Below, piece by piece: positions 24,931 through 32,876 of a DNA stretch of 60,740 nucleotides (position 1 is its first letter; each line of letters starts with the position of its first letter). A program made the position numbers and the translations under genes. The notes beneath the pieces are model-generated. The model searched no databases and had not been told where the DNA came from. It saw nothing but the letters and a program-made list of their open reading frames with translations. This DNA is from Acidimicrobiaceae bacterium (lineage in GTDB: Bacteria; Actinomycetota; Acidimicrobiia; Acidimicrobiales; Aldehydirespiratoraceae), in NCBI GenBank assembly GCA_026708645.1, contig JAPOUM010000037.1, positions 1 to 60,740 on the forward strand, written 5' to 3'.

Positions 24931-26337
24931 ATGCTGATAGCGCTCAGGATCAAAAACTTCAAAAGCATCCGAGAAGCAAGCGTGCGCTTCGGGCCGTTCA
25001 CATGTTTCATAGGCCACAACGGAGTCGGCAAAAGCAACCTTTTCGACGCGATACATTTCTTGAGCGAGCTCGCTGAACGCGACATCTCACAAGCAGCAGC
25101 TGATGTCAGGAGAGCCAGCGGCGGCACCTACTCTCCCTTGGACCTTGTCTTCGGACGCGATCCCGGCCGCACGATCGAACTCTCAGCGGACATGATAGTA
25201 CCTACGAAAGTAACTGATGACTTCGGTCAATCAGCTACTCCAAGCACTACTCTGTTAACATATACTCTGGGGCTTGATTATTCGCGTGAGTCGGATCAAC
25301 TAGTAGTCGCCAACGAAAGGCTCACACATGCAAAGCGAGGGGATTACGCTAAATTCGTGGGGTTTCGATCTTCCGGCAACTTTCAAACCTCGGTTGTCGC
25401 CGGGTCCAGGCGTGGTGGGCCTCTCATCTCTACTCAGAGCGATCGCATCATGCTGCACGGTGATGGAGGCAGTCGAGGGCGGCCGGCTCCTGTAGGCCGA
25501 TCGCCACCCACCGTCGTAGGTGGAACCAACACCTTCGACTACCCGACGGTGCTTGCAGCCAAGAGAGAGATGTCGTCCTGGAGGGTGCTTCATCTTGAGC
25601 CGAGCGCAATGAGAACGCCTGACTCAAAATCAGCACTGCCGCACCACGTATCCGCGGATGGAAGCTGCATTCCAGCAACCCTGAACTCATTGATACCGGA
25701 CAACCCCGACATCCAGGCAGAGATCGTCAACCGACTCAGACAACTGAATTCTGACATTGAAGACATCGGAGTGCATGCAGATGATGCACGAGATCAACTC
25801 GCCCTTAGAGCTCGCATTTCGGGCACAAGCAATTGGCTATATGGGCGCTCATTGTCTGATGGAACGCTTCGCTACATAGCACTCGTCTTGATGCTGGTAG
25901 ACGTACGGGATCGAGCCTTGCTCTGCATTGAGGAACCCGAGAATGGCATTCACCCGTCCCGAATACAATACCTGGTGAACCTGCTCCGCGACTACGCGGT
26001 GGACGTCGATGAACGGATCGCTGACGATAATCCCCTGCGGCAAGTTGTACTCAACACACACTCACCTGAGGTTGCTCGACAATTCTCATTCGAGGACATG
26101 ATATTCGTAGAAAGAGCTCTGACTAACAGCGGACCGGTCAGCGTCTTTCGCCCGATCAGGAACACCTGGCGCACGAACGCACCGATATTAGACGAAAAAG
26201 CCGCATCAAAACCTGCCTTACGTCAGGCAGTCGTCGATTTCATCGGAGGATCACCAATCAATCCAGGCTTGCTTGAAGAACAATTAGACTTTGAATTCGG
26301 ATCAGCAATGCGAGGCGTCAAATTACTTTCAGCTTAA
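24931..26337 (+). CDS. AAA family ATPase (RecF/OLD-like), possible defence gene
   Basis: A 468-residue ABC-type ATPase of the AAA_21 group. It starts MLIALRIKNFKSIREASVRFGPFTCFIGHNGVGKSN, with Walker A in GHNGVGKSN (about 28-36). The signature is near LSDGTLRYIALVLML (about 307), Walker B is LLCIEEPENGIHP (about 328-340), and the switch His is in NTHSPEV. Such ATPases are commonly the first of a two-gene defence cassette. The gene is noticeably less GC-rich and uses rarer codons (AGA, ATA, TTA) than neighbours, consistent with recent acquisition. No intact partner gene follows; a possible partner tail is noted at 26360-26470. Confidence 0.85.
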   Translation: MLIALRIKNFKSIREASVRFGPFTCFIGHNGVGKSNLFDAIHFLSELAERDISQAAADVRRASGGTYSPLDLVFGRDPGRTIELSADMIVPTKVTDDFGQSATPSTTLLTYTLGLDYSRESDQLVVANERLTHAKRGDYAKFVGFRSSGNFQTSVVAGSRRGGPLISTQSDRIMLHGDGGSRGRPAPVGRSPPTVVGGTNTFDYPTVLAAKREMSSWRVLHLEPSAMRTPDSKSALPHHVSADGSCIPATLNSLIPDNPDIQAEIVNRLRQLNSDIEDIGVHADDARDQLALRARISGTSNWLYGRSLSDGTLRYIALVLMLVDVRDRALLCIEEPENGIHPSRIQYLVNLLRDYAVDVDERIADDNPLRQVVLNTHSPEVARQFSFEDMIFVERALTNSGPVSVFRPIRNTWRTNAPILDEKAASKPALRQAVVDFIGGSPINPGLLEEQLDFEFGSAMRGVKLLSA

Positions 26338-26359
26338 TAGCTGACGGTGGCACTGATAG

Positions 26360-26470
26360 AGTGCGATTGTCAATAATCTAACTGATTTTAGTCCTCTTCG
26401 GGAGCTACCGGCCTTTGCTCAGTTCCAGAAATCCCTTGCAAGCAAATACCCGTACAAACATCTAATCTGA
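26360..26470 (+). pseudogene. Possible tail of a lost partner gene
   Basis: Straight after the AAA ATPase, a frame open from 26360 to a TGA at 26468-26470 has no start codon but a protein-like composition (NNLTDFSPLRELPAFAQF, then KYPYKHLI). It has the ATPase gene's codon style rather than the GC-rich style around it. It could be the C-terminal remainder of the second gene of a two-gene ATPase cassette. It is short, so chance is possible. Confidence 0.3.
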
Positions 26471-26642
26471 CTGCCAGCGTGAGGTGCCCGAGCCGCGCCG
26501 CAAGAAGATCGATCCGCGGGACTGCTTGCGAGCCAAGGAACGTTGGGCAACGTTCGAGGTGGGTGTCCGCTCAGCGGGGCGAGCAATCGGAGGGGGGCGC
26601 GGCAGAGGCGTCGAGCGGGTGGGGGCTATAGCCTGCGCGACG

Positions 26643-27119
26643 ATGCTGCATCTCGTGCGCCATGCTGACGCAGGCAGCCGGCAGGCCTGGACAGGCGACG
26701 ACTTCCAGCGGCCGCTGGACACGTCCGGGAGAGCGCAGGCCCGAGCCATCGCCGAGGCTCTCAAGGGGCGCCCGGTGCGACGCATACTGTCGAGCCCTGC
26801 GGCACGCTGCGTAGACACGGTCGAGCCGCTCGCCGAAGCTCTGCGGATGTCGGTGACGACCACCCGCGAACTCGCAGAGGGGGCCTCCCTCAGCGACGCC
26901 CTGAGCCTTATCGACTCGTTGGCCGCTGCTGAAGGCGACTCGGTGCTGTGCAGTCACGGCGACGTCATCCCGGGCGTGGTGTGGAGGCTGGCTCGACGCG
27001 GGCTGGAGATCCCCGATTCGGGGAAATGCAAGAAAGCTTCGATCTGGGAACTGCATGCGCGCCACGGCGCCGTGTTCGCCGCCGTCTACCGGCATCCCCG
27101 CACTTTCGTGGCCGGCTGA
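26643..27119 (+). CDS. SixA-like histidine phosphatase
   Basis: A 158-residue histidine phosphatase. MLHLVRHADAGSRQAW starts the domain with the catalytic RHA motif; RRILSSPAARCVDTVEPLAE gives the second Arg, and VLCSHGDVIPGVVWRL the second His. This compact layout resembles SixA and related actinobacterial phosphatases. The ATG at 26643 is chosen because the motif begins immediately after it. The upstream in-frame extension (from 26484) is basic and not conserved-looking. Substrate unknown. Confidence 0.88.
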   Translation: MLHLVRHADAGSRQAWTGDDFQRPLDTSGRAQARAIAEALKGRPVRRILSSPAARCVDTVEPLAEALRMSVTTTRELAEGASLSDALSLIDSLAAAEGDSVLCSHGDVIPGVVWRLARRGLEIPDSGKCKKASIWELHARHGAVFAAVYRHPRTFVAG

Positions 27120-27131
27120 AGGCGGCGACGG

Positions 27132-28508
27132 CTATCCGCCGATGATCTCGGCGTCAGGATAAAAAGCTGCCGCAGCGAACCAGAAGGTGTCGAGATGCTC
27201 GACGCCTTCCAGAGGCTCGGCGCCGTCCGAATCTGTCGGCCGGCCGAGAATGTCGTAAACCACTCCGCTCGCGGCGTCCACAAAACCGCCGCCGTCAGCC
27301 GGGGCCAGGTTCAACATCCGCCCGTCGACGGATCTCACGAACACGCCGGTGGCGCCGACGTCCCGGCCGTCGGCTATGGAAGGGGCGTCCAACGCGCTGG
27401 CCGTGCCCGGCTCGAAGAGGGCCACCAGATCGCGTCCCGCGAAGCTGAACGGCACGACCCGCTGCTCGGTGAGCGCGTCACTGCTTATGACCACGCCGTC
27501 GTCTCCGTCGCGCAGAGCCAACACTCTCGTGATCGGCGCCAGCCGGTCGTCTGAAGGTCCGTTGAACAGGAACGGACGATCGTTGGTGTCGTAGTACTCG
27601 TACGGGTTCTGCCCGTAACGGCGCGAGTGGCCGGTTTCACGGCTGAGGACGTGACCGTCCGGATAGGTCTCCAAGAACCTCTCGAAGGACACCGTCTGAA
27701 CCGGGATCAGATCAAGCTGAGCGCTGGTGAGATAGCCGATCACAGCCTGGCCCGTGTAATGCGACCAGAGGCTCTCAGTCTGGCGGTCGTACATCACCAG
27801 CGACGAGTTGAGCAGCGCGCCGGAGGTGCCGAAATCCAGGACGCGCATGTCGACCCGCCGGTCATAAGCGACCGCTGAGTTGCACAGCGGGCAGTACGAC
27901 ACGGTGACCGGCACTCCGCCCACCGTGCCGTTGACGAGTTCGTGCCAGGTCATGATCCGCAGCGGATAGGCGCGGGCGTCGCCGTTGATCTCCAGAGCCA
28001 GCACCGGCTCCACAGCCGCGAGCCAGTCGACTTCTGCGACGGGCTCGAAATCGGGGTCCTCCAGAGACGGGATCGAATCCGACGGCACCACGCCGCGGAT
28101 CTCGCCGGGATCTATCATCGGCTCGGGATGATCAGGGTGAAAGCGTTCACGCAGAGCGCTGGGCACATCCTCGCGCATCGTCGACTGGATCGGATCGGCT
28201 GAGAAAAAGGGCGCTTCGGAATCTGCGAGCGAGGCGGCCGGAGCGTCGCGGTCGGCGGCGGCGGTCTGCTCGTCGGAAGCTTCCGGATCCTCGGAGCGCC
28301 CAGGGGCGGAGACGGCGCCGCTGACCGACGGCTCGGAACCGCCGCCCTCGGCTGCGGCCGGCGCTTGCTGCGTCTGAGATCCGGTGACCGGAGCGTCCAA
28401 GTCGTCGCCTGAGCAGCCTGCAGCTCCGAGGACGGTCACCGCTGCCAGTGCCACTAGGCCGCCGCGCAGCAAGAAGGCGCGCCCACAAGAAAGCATCTTG
28501 AATGCCAT
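27132..28508 (-). CDS. DUF3179 domain lipoprotein
   Basis: A 458-residue exported lipoprotein. The signal peptide ends in the lipobox LGAAGC near residue 32. A 100-residue acidic Ala/Ser/Glu linker follows. The DUF3179 core has AYPLRIMTWHELVNGTVGGVPVTVSYCPLCNSAVAYDRRVDMRVLDFGTSG, including the conserved CPLC pair, and continues with SLVMYDRQTESLWSHYTGQAVIG and RYGQNPYEYYDT. DUF3179 proteins are widespread in marine and halophilic bacteria but their function is not known. The cysteines suggest metal or disulphide chemistry outside the cell. Confidence 0.92.
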   Translation of the reverse strand: MAFKMLSCGRAFLLRGGLVALAAVTVLGAAGCSGDDLDAPVTGSQTQQAPAAAEGGGSEPSVSGAVSAPGRSEDPEASDEQTAAADRDAPAASLADSEAPFFSADPIQSTMREDVPSALRERFHPDHPEPMIDPGEIRGVVPSDSIPSLEDPDFEPVAEVDWLAAVEPVLALEINGDARAYPLRIMTWHELVNGTVGGVPVTVSYCPLCNSAVAYDRRVDMRVLDFGTSGALLNSSLVMYDRQTESLWSHYTGQAVIGYLTSAQLDLIPVQTVSFERFLETYPDGHVLSRETGHSRRYGQNPYEYYDTNDRPFLFNGPSDDRLAPITRVLALRDGDDGVVISSDALTEQRVVPFSFAGRDLVALFEPGTASALDAPSIADGRDVGATGVFVRSVDGRMLNLAPADGGGFVDAASGVVYDILGRPTDSDGAEPLEGVEHLDTFWFAAAAFYPDAEIIGG

Positions 28509-28515
28509 AGTCGAC

Positions 28516-31065
28516 TCAACCTAAAGGCCGCGCAAGCAGGTGCGACCCGAGAGCGTCCGGACGAGTGGATTTGCCGCCGTGGACGCTCGGCTCGCGGCAC
28601 CACTGCTCGCGGAGGGTCTCCAGCGGATCGAGCAGCGACTCCGGCAGTCCGAGCAGATCGCACAGCACTGCCTGGTCGAGGTCACGACGCGTCTCGTCGC
28701 GGTACGCCTCATTGGCAGCGAGAAACTTCCGCACGCGGAACCGCGCGAAAACCTCCGACGCCTCCGAGAGCGCCTCACGGCTCAGCCGGCGGCAGTCGAT
28801 CACCGGTATTGCGTCGATCCTCCCGACGGAGAGTCTCGATCTCCCCTGCTGCTGGCGAGAGCCGATCCACCAGCGTCCGATCAAACCGAGAGTCGTGTTG
28901 AGCCACAGCACAATCGGCACTTCCCAAGCAGCCGCTTCCACCAGGAAACTCGGCCATGCCATGCCGCCGATGCACATCTTGGGGCTCAGGCAAGCCCCGA
29001 GGCTTTGACTGTTCAGCCGGAACTCCATGTTGACATGAGTCCGCGAGGCCGCCGCCTGCCACACCCGGCGTGCCTGCTCCTCGGTGCAGCCCGGGCGCAG
29101 CTCGCCGTAGGAGTCGGGAGCGACTTCGAGCCTGCTCTCGCGCCCCGAGCGAACATCGTGAGCCCACAAGACCGGATACGACGACGCCCGCCACTGCTCG
29201 CCCCCGGTGTCGAGTTCACGGATCCGGAAAGGCGCTGCGTAAGCGCCGGTGCCGCGCGCGATCGGGCCCGCCGACTTCGGTTTCACGCCGATCGCGGCGT
29301 TGCCCGCTCCGGCCTTGCCGAGCTCGCCGAGCCTGGCTACCGGTATCGGCAGCGGCCGATGCCGCGGCAGGTCGAGTCGCCCGTCCAGCAGCGCCAGAGC
29401 GCTCGCAGCCAGCCGCAACTCCGACAACTGGCCGAAGCCGCCGTCAGCGAGCCTGCCGGTTCCTATGGCACCGAGGCGTTCGCCTCCGATCCTCAGCTCG
29501 CCTCCGGGATCACCGCTGCGCCCGTGAGCGATGATCGCAGCCGCGACTTCGAGCGACTGGGCGACCGTAGACGGACGAGACGCCAAACCGACCCATCGCA
29601 CGTCCGGTTCCTGGGCATGGTCAGCGTCAGACTGGGGTTCGGCCTGCGCGCCGCGACGGGTCGCGACCACCAGCACCTCGGCGATGGCGGTGTCGTCGGA
29701 GAAGGCCCGATCCGTCGAACCGTGAGCGGCTATCGACACCACCACGATGTCCTCGTAATGCTTCGCCAGCAGTTCCCTGGCCGGCGCCCATGCGCTCGAC
29801 GCCACGAAAGTGGCGGGCAGCACGAAGGCGATCACGCTGCCGGGCTTGACCTTCACATGCGCCAGATCAAGGAAATAAGAAGCCAGGCCGGCGTGCCCGC
29901 GACCGGCGGCGCCGCTCTTGCGGCGATAGACGCTGGTCAGCCTCGCGCTCATGGCCTCCTGCTCGGCGTCCGACGTTCCGAAGCCGGCAAAAGCGGGACG
30001 CGGAACGCCGACGCGGTCCCCTTCCTGCCCGACCGTCCGCGCGAAAGGCGGGTTCATGATCACAAGATCGGCGGATGCGTGATCCAGCACGAACCGTTGA
30101 CTGGCAGCACCCGCAGCGGCGGCGGCCGCTCCCGCTGCGCTCCCGGAGGCCACCGTGCGCCCACTGCCGAAGAGCGAGGCGGCCTCGGTGTCTTCGATCA
30201 GCTCGAGCGATCCGATCGCCGCGGCCGACACGCCTTCGAGCCCGGCGCCGGCAGGGCCGTGGCGTCCGTAAGGCATCAGATGCACGTTGGTGTCGCCGAA
30301 AGCGACCGCGGGATGCACAGACGACAGCATCGAGGCGGTCACATGCACCGCAGCAGGCATGATGTCGGCGCCGACGAGCACCTGCTCCATGAACGCGGGA
30401 TGCAGATCGGCGTCGTCGAGCCCGGCGCGACGCGCCCGAGCCGCGATACGCCCGTATGCGGCCGACAGCAGAGCTCCGGTGCCGCAGGCCAGGTCGGCGA
30501 CCCTCAGCCCGGCCAGGTCGGTTTCATCGGAGAAGTCCGCCGCCAACCGGTCGGCAGCCAACTCCGCCAACAGGTAGGCCGACGGGGGGCGCGTGTAGAA
30601 AGTGGCCAGGAACTTCCGGTCGGCTATCAGCCTTCCGAACATCTGGCCGGCCATTTCCTGGGTGGTCGTCACGCCGATGCCGACCAGCCGCTCGGCGACC
30701 GACGCCAGCCGACCCACGACGTCGCGGAAAACGTCGGCGGGAACAGGCTTGAGCACTCGGCGGGCGATCTCGAATATCGGCCAGTAGTTGATCTTCAGGA
30801 TGGAATCCCATTCGTCGAGCAGGGTGCTGGGAAGCAGTTCGCCCGACGAGCGGAGATCATCGAATGCAGCGATCTGCGGGTGCGTGGAGGAGATCGCGCA
30901 ATGGAAGGTCAAGGCGTTGGCCACGATGGTCATGGCCATGCGCGAGGTCTGCTCGCCGTCAGCTTGGTGCAGCGCCTCCCCCATCGCGTCCAGCGCCGCC
31001 CGCCGCGCCGGCATGAGCAGATCACGCAAGGCGGACGCGGCATCGGAAACTCCGTCCTCGAGCAC
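28516..31065 (-). CDS. N-6 adenine DNA methyltransferase part of a frameshifted R-M enzyme
   Basis: An 849-residue frame encoding the methyltransferase and target-recognition parts of a single-chain restriction-modification enzyme (type IIG-like). SAM motif I is DLACGTGALL (about 191-200) and the adenine-methylase motif IV is NPPF in DLVIMNPPFARTVG (about 335-345). Before motif I are helical segments typical of this family (HQADGEQTSRMAMTIVANALTFH; FLATFYTRPPSAYLLAELAADRL). The C-terminal half probably recognises DNA. Only a GTG could start it, inside a region that continues the upstream reading frame, which indicates a frameshift rather than a separate gene. An Ala/Gly run near residues 305-322 is an extra. 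Confidence 0.8.
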   Translation of the reverse strand: MLEDGVSDAASALRDLLMPARRAALDAMGEALHQADGEQTSRMAMTIVANALTFHCAISSTHPQIAAFDDLRSSGELLPSTLLDEWDSILKINYWPIFEIARRVLKPVPADVFRDVVGRLASVAERLVGIGVTTTQEMAGQMFGRLIADRKFLATFYTRPPSAYLLAELAADRLAADFSDETDLAGLRVADLACGTGALLSAAYGRIAARARRAGLDDADLHPAFMEQVLVGADIMPAAVHVTASMLSSVHPAVAFGDTNVHLMPYGRHGPAGAGLEGVSAAAIGSLELIEDTEAASLFGSGRTVASGSAAGAAAAAAGAASQRFVLDHASADLVIMNPPFARTVGQEGDRVGVPRPAFAGFGTSDAEQEAMSARLTSVYRRKSGAAGRGHAGLASYFLDLAHVKVKPGSVIAFVLPATFVASSAWAPARELLAKHYEDIVVVSIAAHGSTDRAFSDDTAIAEVLVVATRRGAQAEPQSDADHAQEPDVRWVGLASRPSTVAQSLEVAAAIIAHGRSGDPGGELRIGGERLGAIGTGRLADGGFGQLSELRLAASALALLDGRLDLPRHRPLPIPVARLGELGKAGAGNAAIGVKPKSAGPIARGTGAYAAPFRIRELDTGGEQWRASSYPVLWAHDVRSGRESRLEVAPDSYGELRPGCTEEQARRVWQAAASRTHVNMEFRLNSQSLGACLSPKMCIGGMAWPSFLVEAAAWEVPIVLWLNTTLGLIGRWWIGSRQQQGRSRLSVGRIDAIPVIDCRRLSREALSEASEVFARFRVRKFLAANEAYRDETRRDLDQAVLCDLLGLPESLLDPLETLREQWCREPSVHGGKSTRPDALGSHLLARPLG

Positions 31066-31559
31066 CCCGACCGCCTGGCGAGCCGCCGCTCCGACACTGC
31101 TATCGACTCGATAAGGCCGGCCAGCGCGTCCGCCGTGCCGCTGATGAACCCGCGGGCGGGGAACCGCTCGACGCTGCGGCCGTCAACGGAGCTGAGCACG
31201 CAGTAATCGAGTTCAGCTTGCGTCAAAGCCTGCGAGAGAACAGCTTGGCGCACCTCGCTGAGACTCTCGGGAATCCGCAGGGCGACCACCTGCTCCACTC
31301 GCTCCCCCGTCTCGGTCAGCGTCATGTTGAGCCTGCCGAGCGCCTCGGCCTCCACGTCGGCCGCCGGCGCATACTCCGTCTCGATGACAACTGACAAGCC
31401 TCCGGGCATGCGCACGACGATGTCGGGGGCTTTGGCTGCGGCGTCGGCGAACACGCGAGTGGACTCGGCCTCGACGACCCAGCGCGGGTGCATGGCGTCG
31501 AGCGCGGCGGCCAGACGGTCATTCACGGTCGCCTCGCGTGTGCGTGCCTTTCTAGCCAT
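30930..31559 (-). CDS. N-terminal part of the frameshifted R-M enzyme
   Basis: A frame whose first approximately 158 residues form an N-terminal domain with a possible nuclease-like core (RLAAALDAMHPRWVVEAES, KAPDIVVRMPGG, VVIETEY) and end in LAGLIESIAVSERRLAR. The residues after about 160 are an out-of-frame, Arg/Cys/Trp-rich artefact. The methyltransferase frame continues the sequence as ARQAVGVLEDGVSDAA one base out of register. So the true product would be about 1015 residues. Start ATG at 31559. Confidence 0.7.
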   Translation of the reverse strand: MARKARTREATVNDRLAAALDAMHPRWVVEAESTRVFADAAAKAPDIVVRMPGGLSVVIETEYAPAADVEAEALGRLNMTLTETGERVEQVVALRIPESLSEVRQAVLSQALTQAELDYCVLSSVDGRSVERFPARGFISGTADALAGLIESIAVSERRLARRSGCSRTEFPMPRPPCVICSCRRGGRRWTRWGRRCTKLTASRPRAWP

Positions 31560-31594
31560 GCCGAGTCACCCCCTTTTCGCTTCCTTCGCCTATT

Positions 31595-31671
31595 CCTCTG
31601 CTCGGGCCTTCCGCTCGGGGCCTCTGCTCGGGCCTTCCGCTCGGGGCCTCTGCTCGGGCCTTCCGCTCGGG
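31595..31671 (+). repeat. 26-bp tandem repeat, 3 copies
   Basis: Three consecutive copies of a 26-base unit beginning CCTCTGCTCGGGCC start at 31595, 31621 and 31647; the last lacks one base. They lie just upstream of the R-M gene start (31559, leftward), in its promoter or leader region. The rest of the gap 31672-31886 has no evident gene. Confidence 0.92.
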
Positions 31672-31886
31672 CGACCCTAGGCCGCTCTTGTTGATGCATC
31701 GGGCAACCTAGCTCAGGGCTGTGACACTTCGGTGCATCCTGGATGATCCCACACCGGCATCTCGGAGGTGTCCGCCTGCCGGCGGGGGCCGCGGCGCGTA
31801 ATGTTGCGGCCACTGAGGGCCTCGAGACGGCAGGCGAACATCTGCCCGCCCGCAAACCGCCACCCACCGACGACAGGAGTCGACTC

Positions 31887-32876
31887 ATGAACGACCGCCA
31901 AACAGCCATCGCCCGCAATCCGTCCGCTGAAGCCGCCTCAGCCGCAGGCGACGGCTACCAGGTCAGGGTGCTGGAGCCCAGCCCTCCGGCGGTGACGAGC
32001 GAGCCGTTCTTCGCAGACGATCCCGCTCACATGGATCCGCGCGGCGCCGCCGGCGGCCCGGTTGTGACACCGCACAGCGGCGGTGACCTGAGCTGGGATG
32101 ACCTCATCGCCCAACAGCGGCCCGACCTGGCCGACTTCGCAGCCGAGCGCTGGCTCGGCGCCCGCCGACAGCTGCCCGACCTGCCGACGGGCTACCCAGA
32201 TTCGCTCATGGACTATCACCGCCTCGCCTACTCGGTGGTGGCCGAGGCCCGCCACCGGAGCAACGGCAAGTTCGGGTTGCGCTACGTGCGCGGCGGCTTC
32301 GGGACGCCCTTCTTCGGCGACGACGTCCAAGTGAGAGTCGACGGCGACCAGCTGGTGGTTCAACGCGGCGACCGGGTGCAGACCGCCGGCATCACCACTC
32401 TCAGAGCCGCGGGCGAGTTCGTGGGAGTAGCGCCGGGCGTCACGGCGGCCGAACACGACAGCCCCGAACTCGGCGACCTCGACCGACCCCTCGATGCCAG
32501 CAGCGCTGTCGGCGGTTTCCTCGGCGCCTGGTTCGGGCTGGCCACCGCAGCTTTGGAAGAACTGCGGTTCACTCCTGGCGTGATCGACCCTGAAAGGGTG
32601 CAACTCTGGCCGGGCCATCTCGATCCTGCCATGGCCGCAGGCGACGCCGCGGGGGGCGGGCGCGCCACTTTCGGGTTCTCACCCGGCGATCACGCCCACG
32701 ACGAGCCCTACGTGTATGCGGCCGCTTGGGGCGACGTCGACCGCAGCGAAGGATTCTGGAACGAAACCAACTTCAACGGAGCGTCGCTGCCGTGGCGCGA
32801 ACTCTCCGAAGCCGACGACCACTACCGCGCCGCGGTCGACTTCTTGAAGCACGCATACAGCCTGCTCAACCTCTGA
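31887..32876 (+). CDS. Conserved actinobacterial hypothetical protein
   Basis: A 329-residue cytoplasmic protein with no signal peptide or membrane span. The ATG at 31887 follows AGGAG. Conserved-looking segments include GYPDSLMDYHRLAYSVVAEARHRSNGKFGLRYVRGGFGTPFFGDD, SAVGGFLGAWFGLATAALEELR, VQLWPGHLDPA and the aromatic/acidic GFSPGDHAHDEPYVYAAAWGD, which looks like a ligand pocket or metal site. I associate this pattern with an uncharacterised actinobacterial family but cannot name a function. Its end overlaps the convergent ccmH stop by 11 bases. Confidence 0.8.
   Translation: MNDRQTAIARNPSAEAASAAGDGYQVRVLEPSPPAVTSEPFFADDPAHMDPRGAAGGPVVTPHSGGDLSWDDLIAQQRPDLADFAAERWLGARRQLPDLPTGYPDSLMDYHRLAYSVVAEARHRSNGKFGLRYVRGGFGTPFFGDDVQVRVDGDQLVVQRGDRVQTAGITTLRAAGEFVGVAPGVTAAEHDSPELGDLDRPLDASSAVGGFLGAWFGLATAALEELRFTPGVIDPERVQLWPGHLDPAMAAGDAAGGGRATFGFSPGDHAHDEPYVYAAAWGDVDRSEGFWNETNFNGASLPWRELSEADDHYRAAVDFLKHAYSLLNL

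Larger units (their letters stand above)
28516..31559 (-). pseudogene. Type IIG-like restriction-modification gene with a one-base frameshift
   Basis: Taken together, the two overlapping frames make one gene of about 3 kb in which the reading frame changes near 31075-31090, within GAGCGGCGGCTCGCC on the coding strand. An extra base there would join SER to AARQAVGVL. The defect may be a real inactivating mutation, a sequencing error in a GC-rich run, or a programmed slip. Confidence 0.65.

Noticed and set aside
31595..31671. CRISPR array
   Set aside because: The 26-base units are directly abutting without spacers, so this is a plain tandem repeat.
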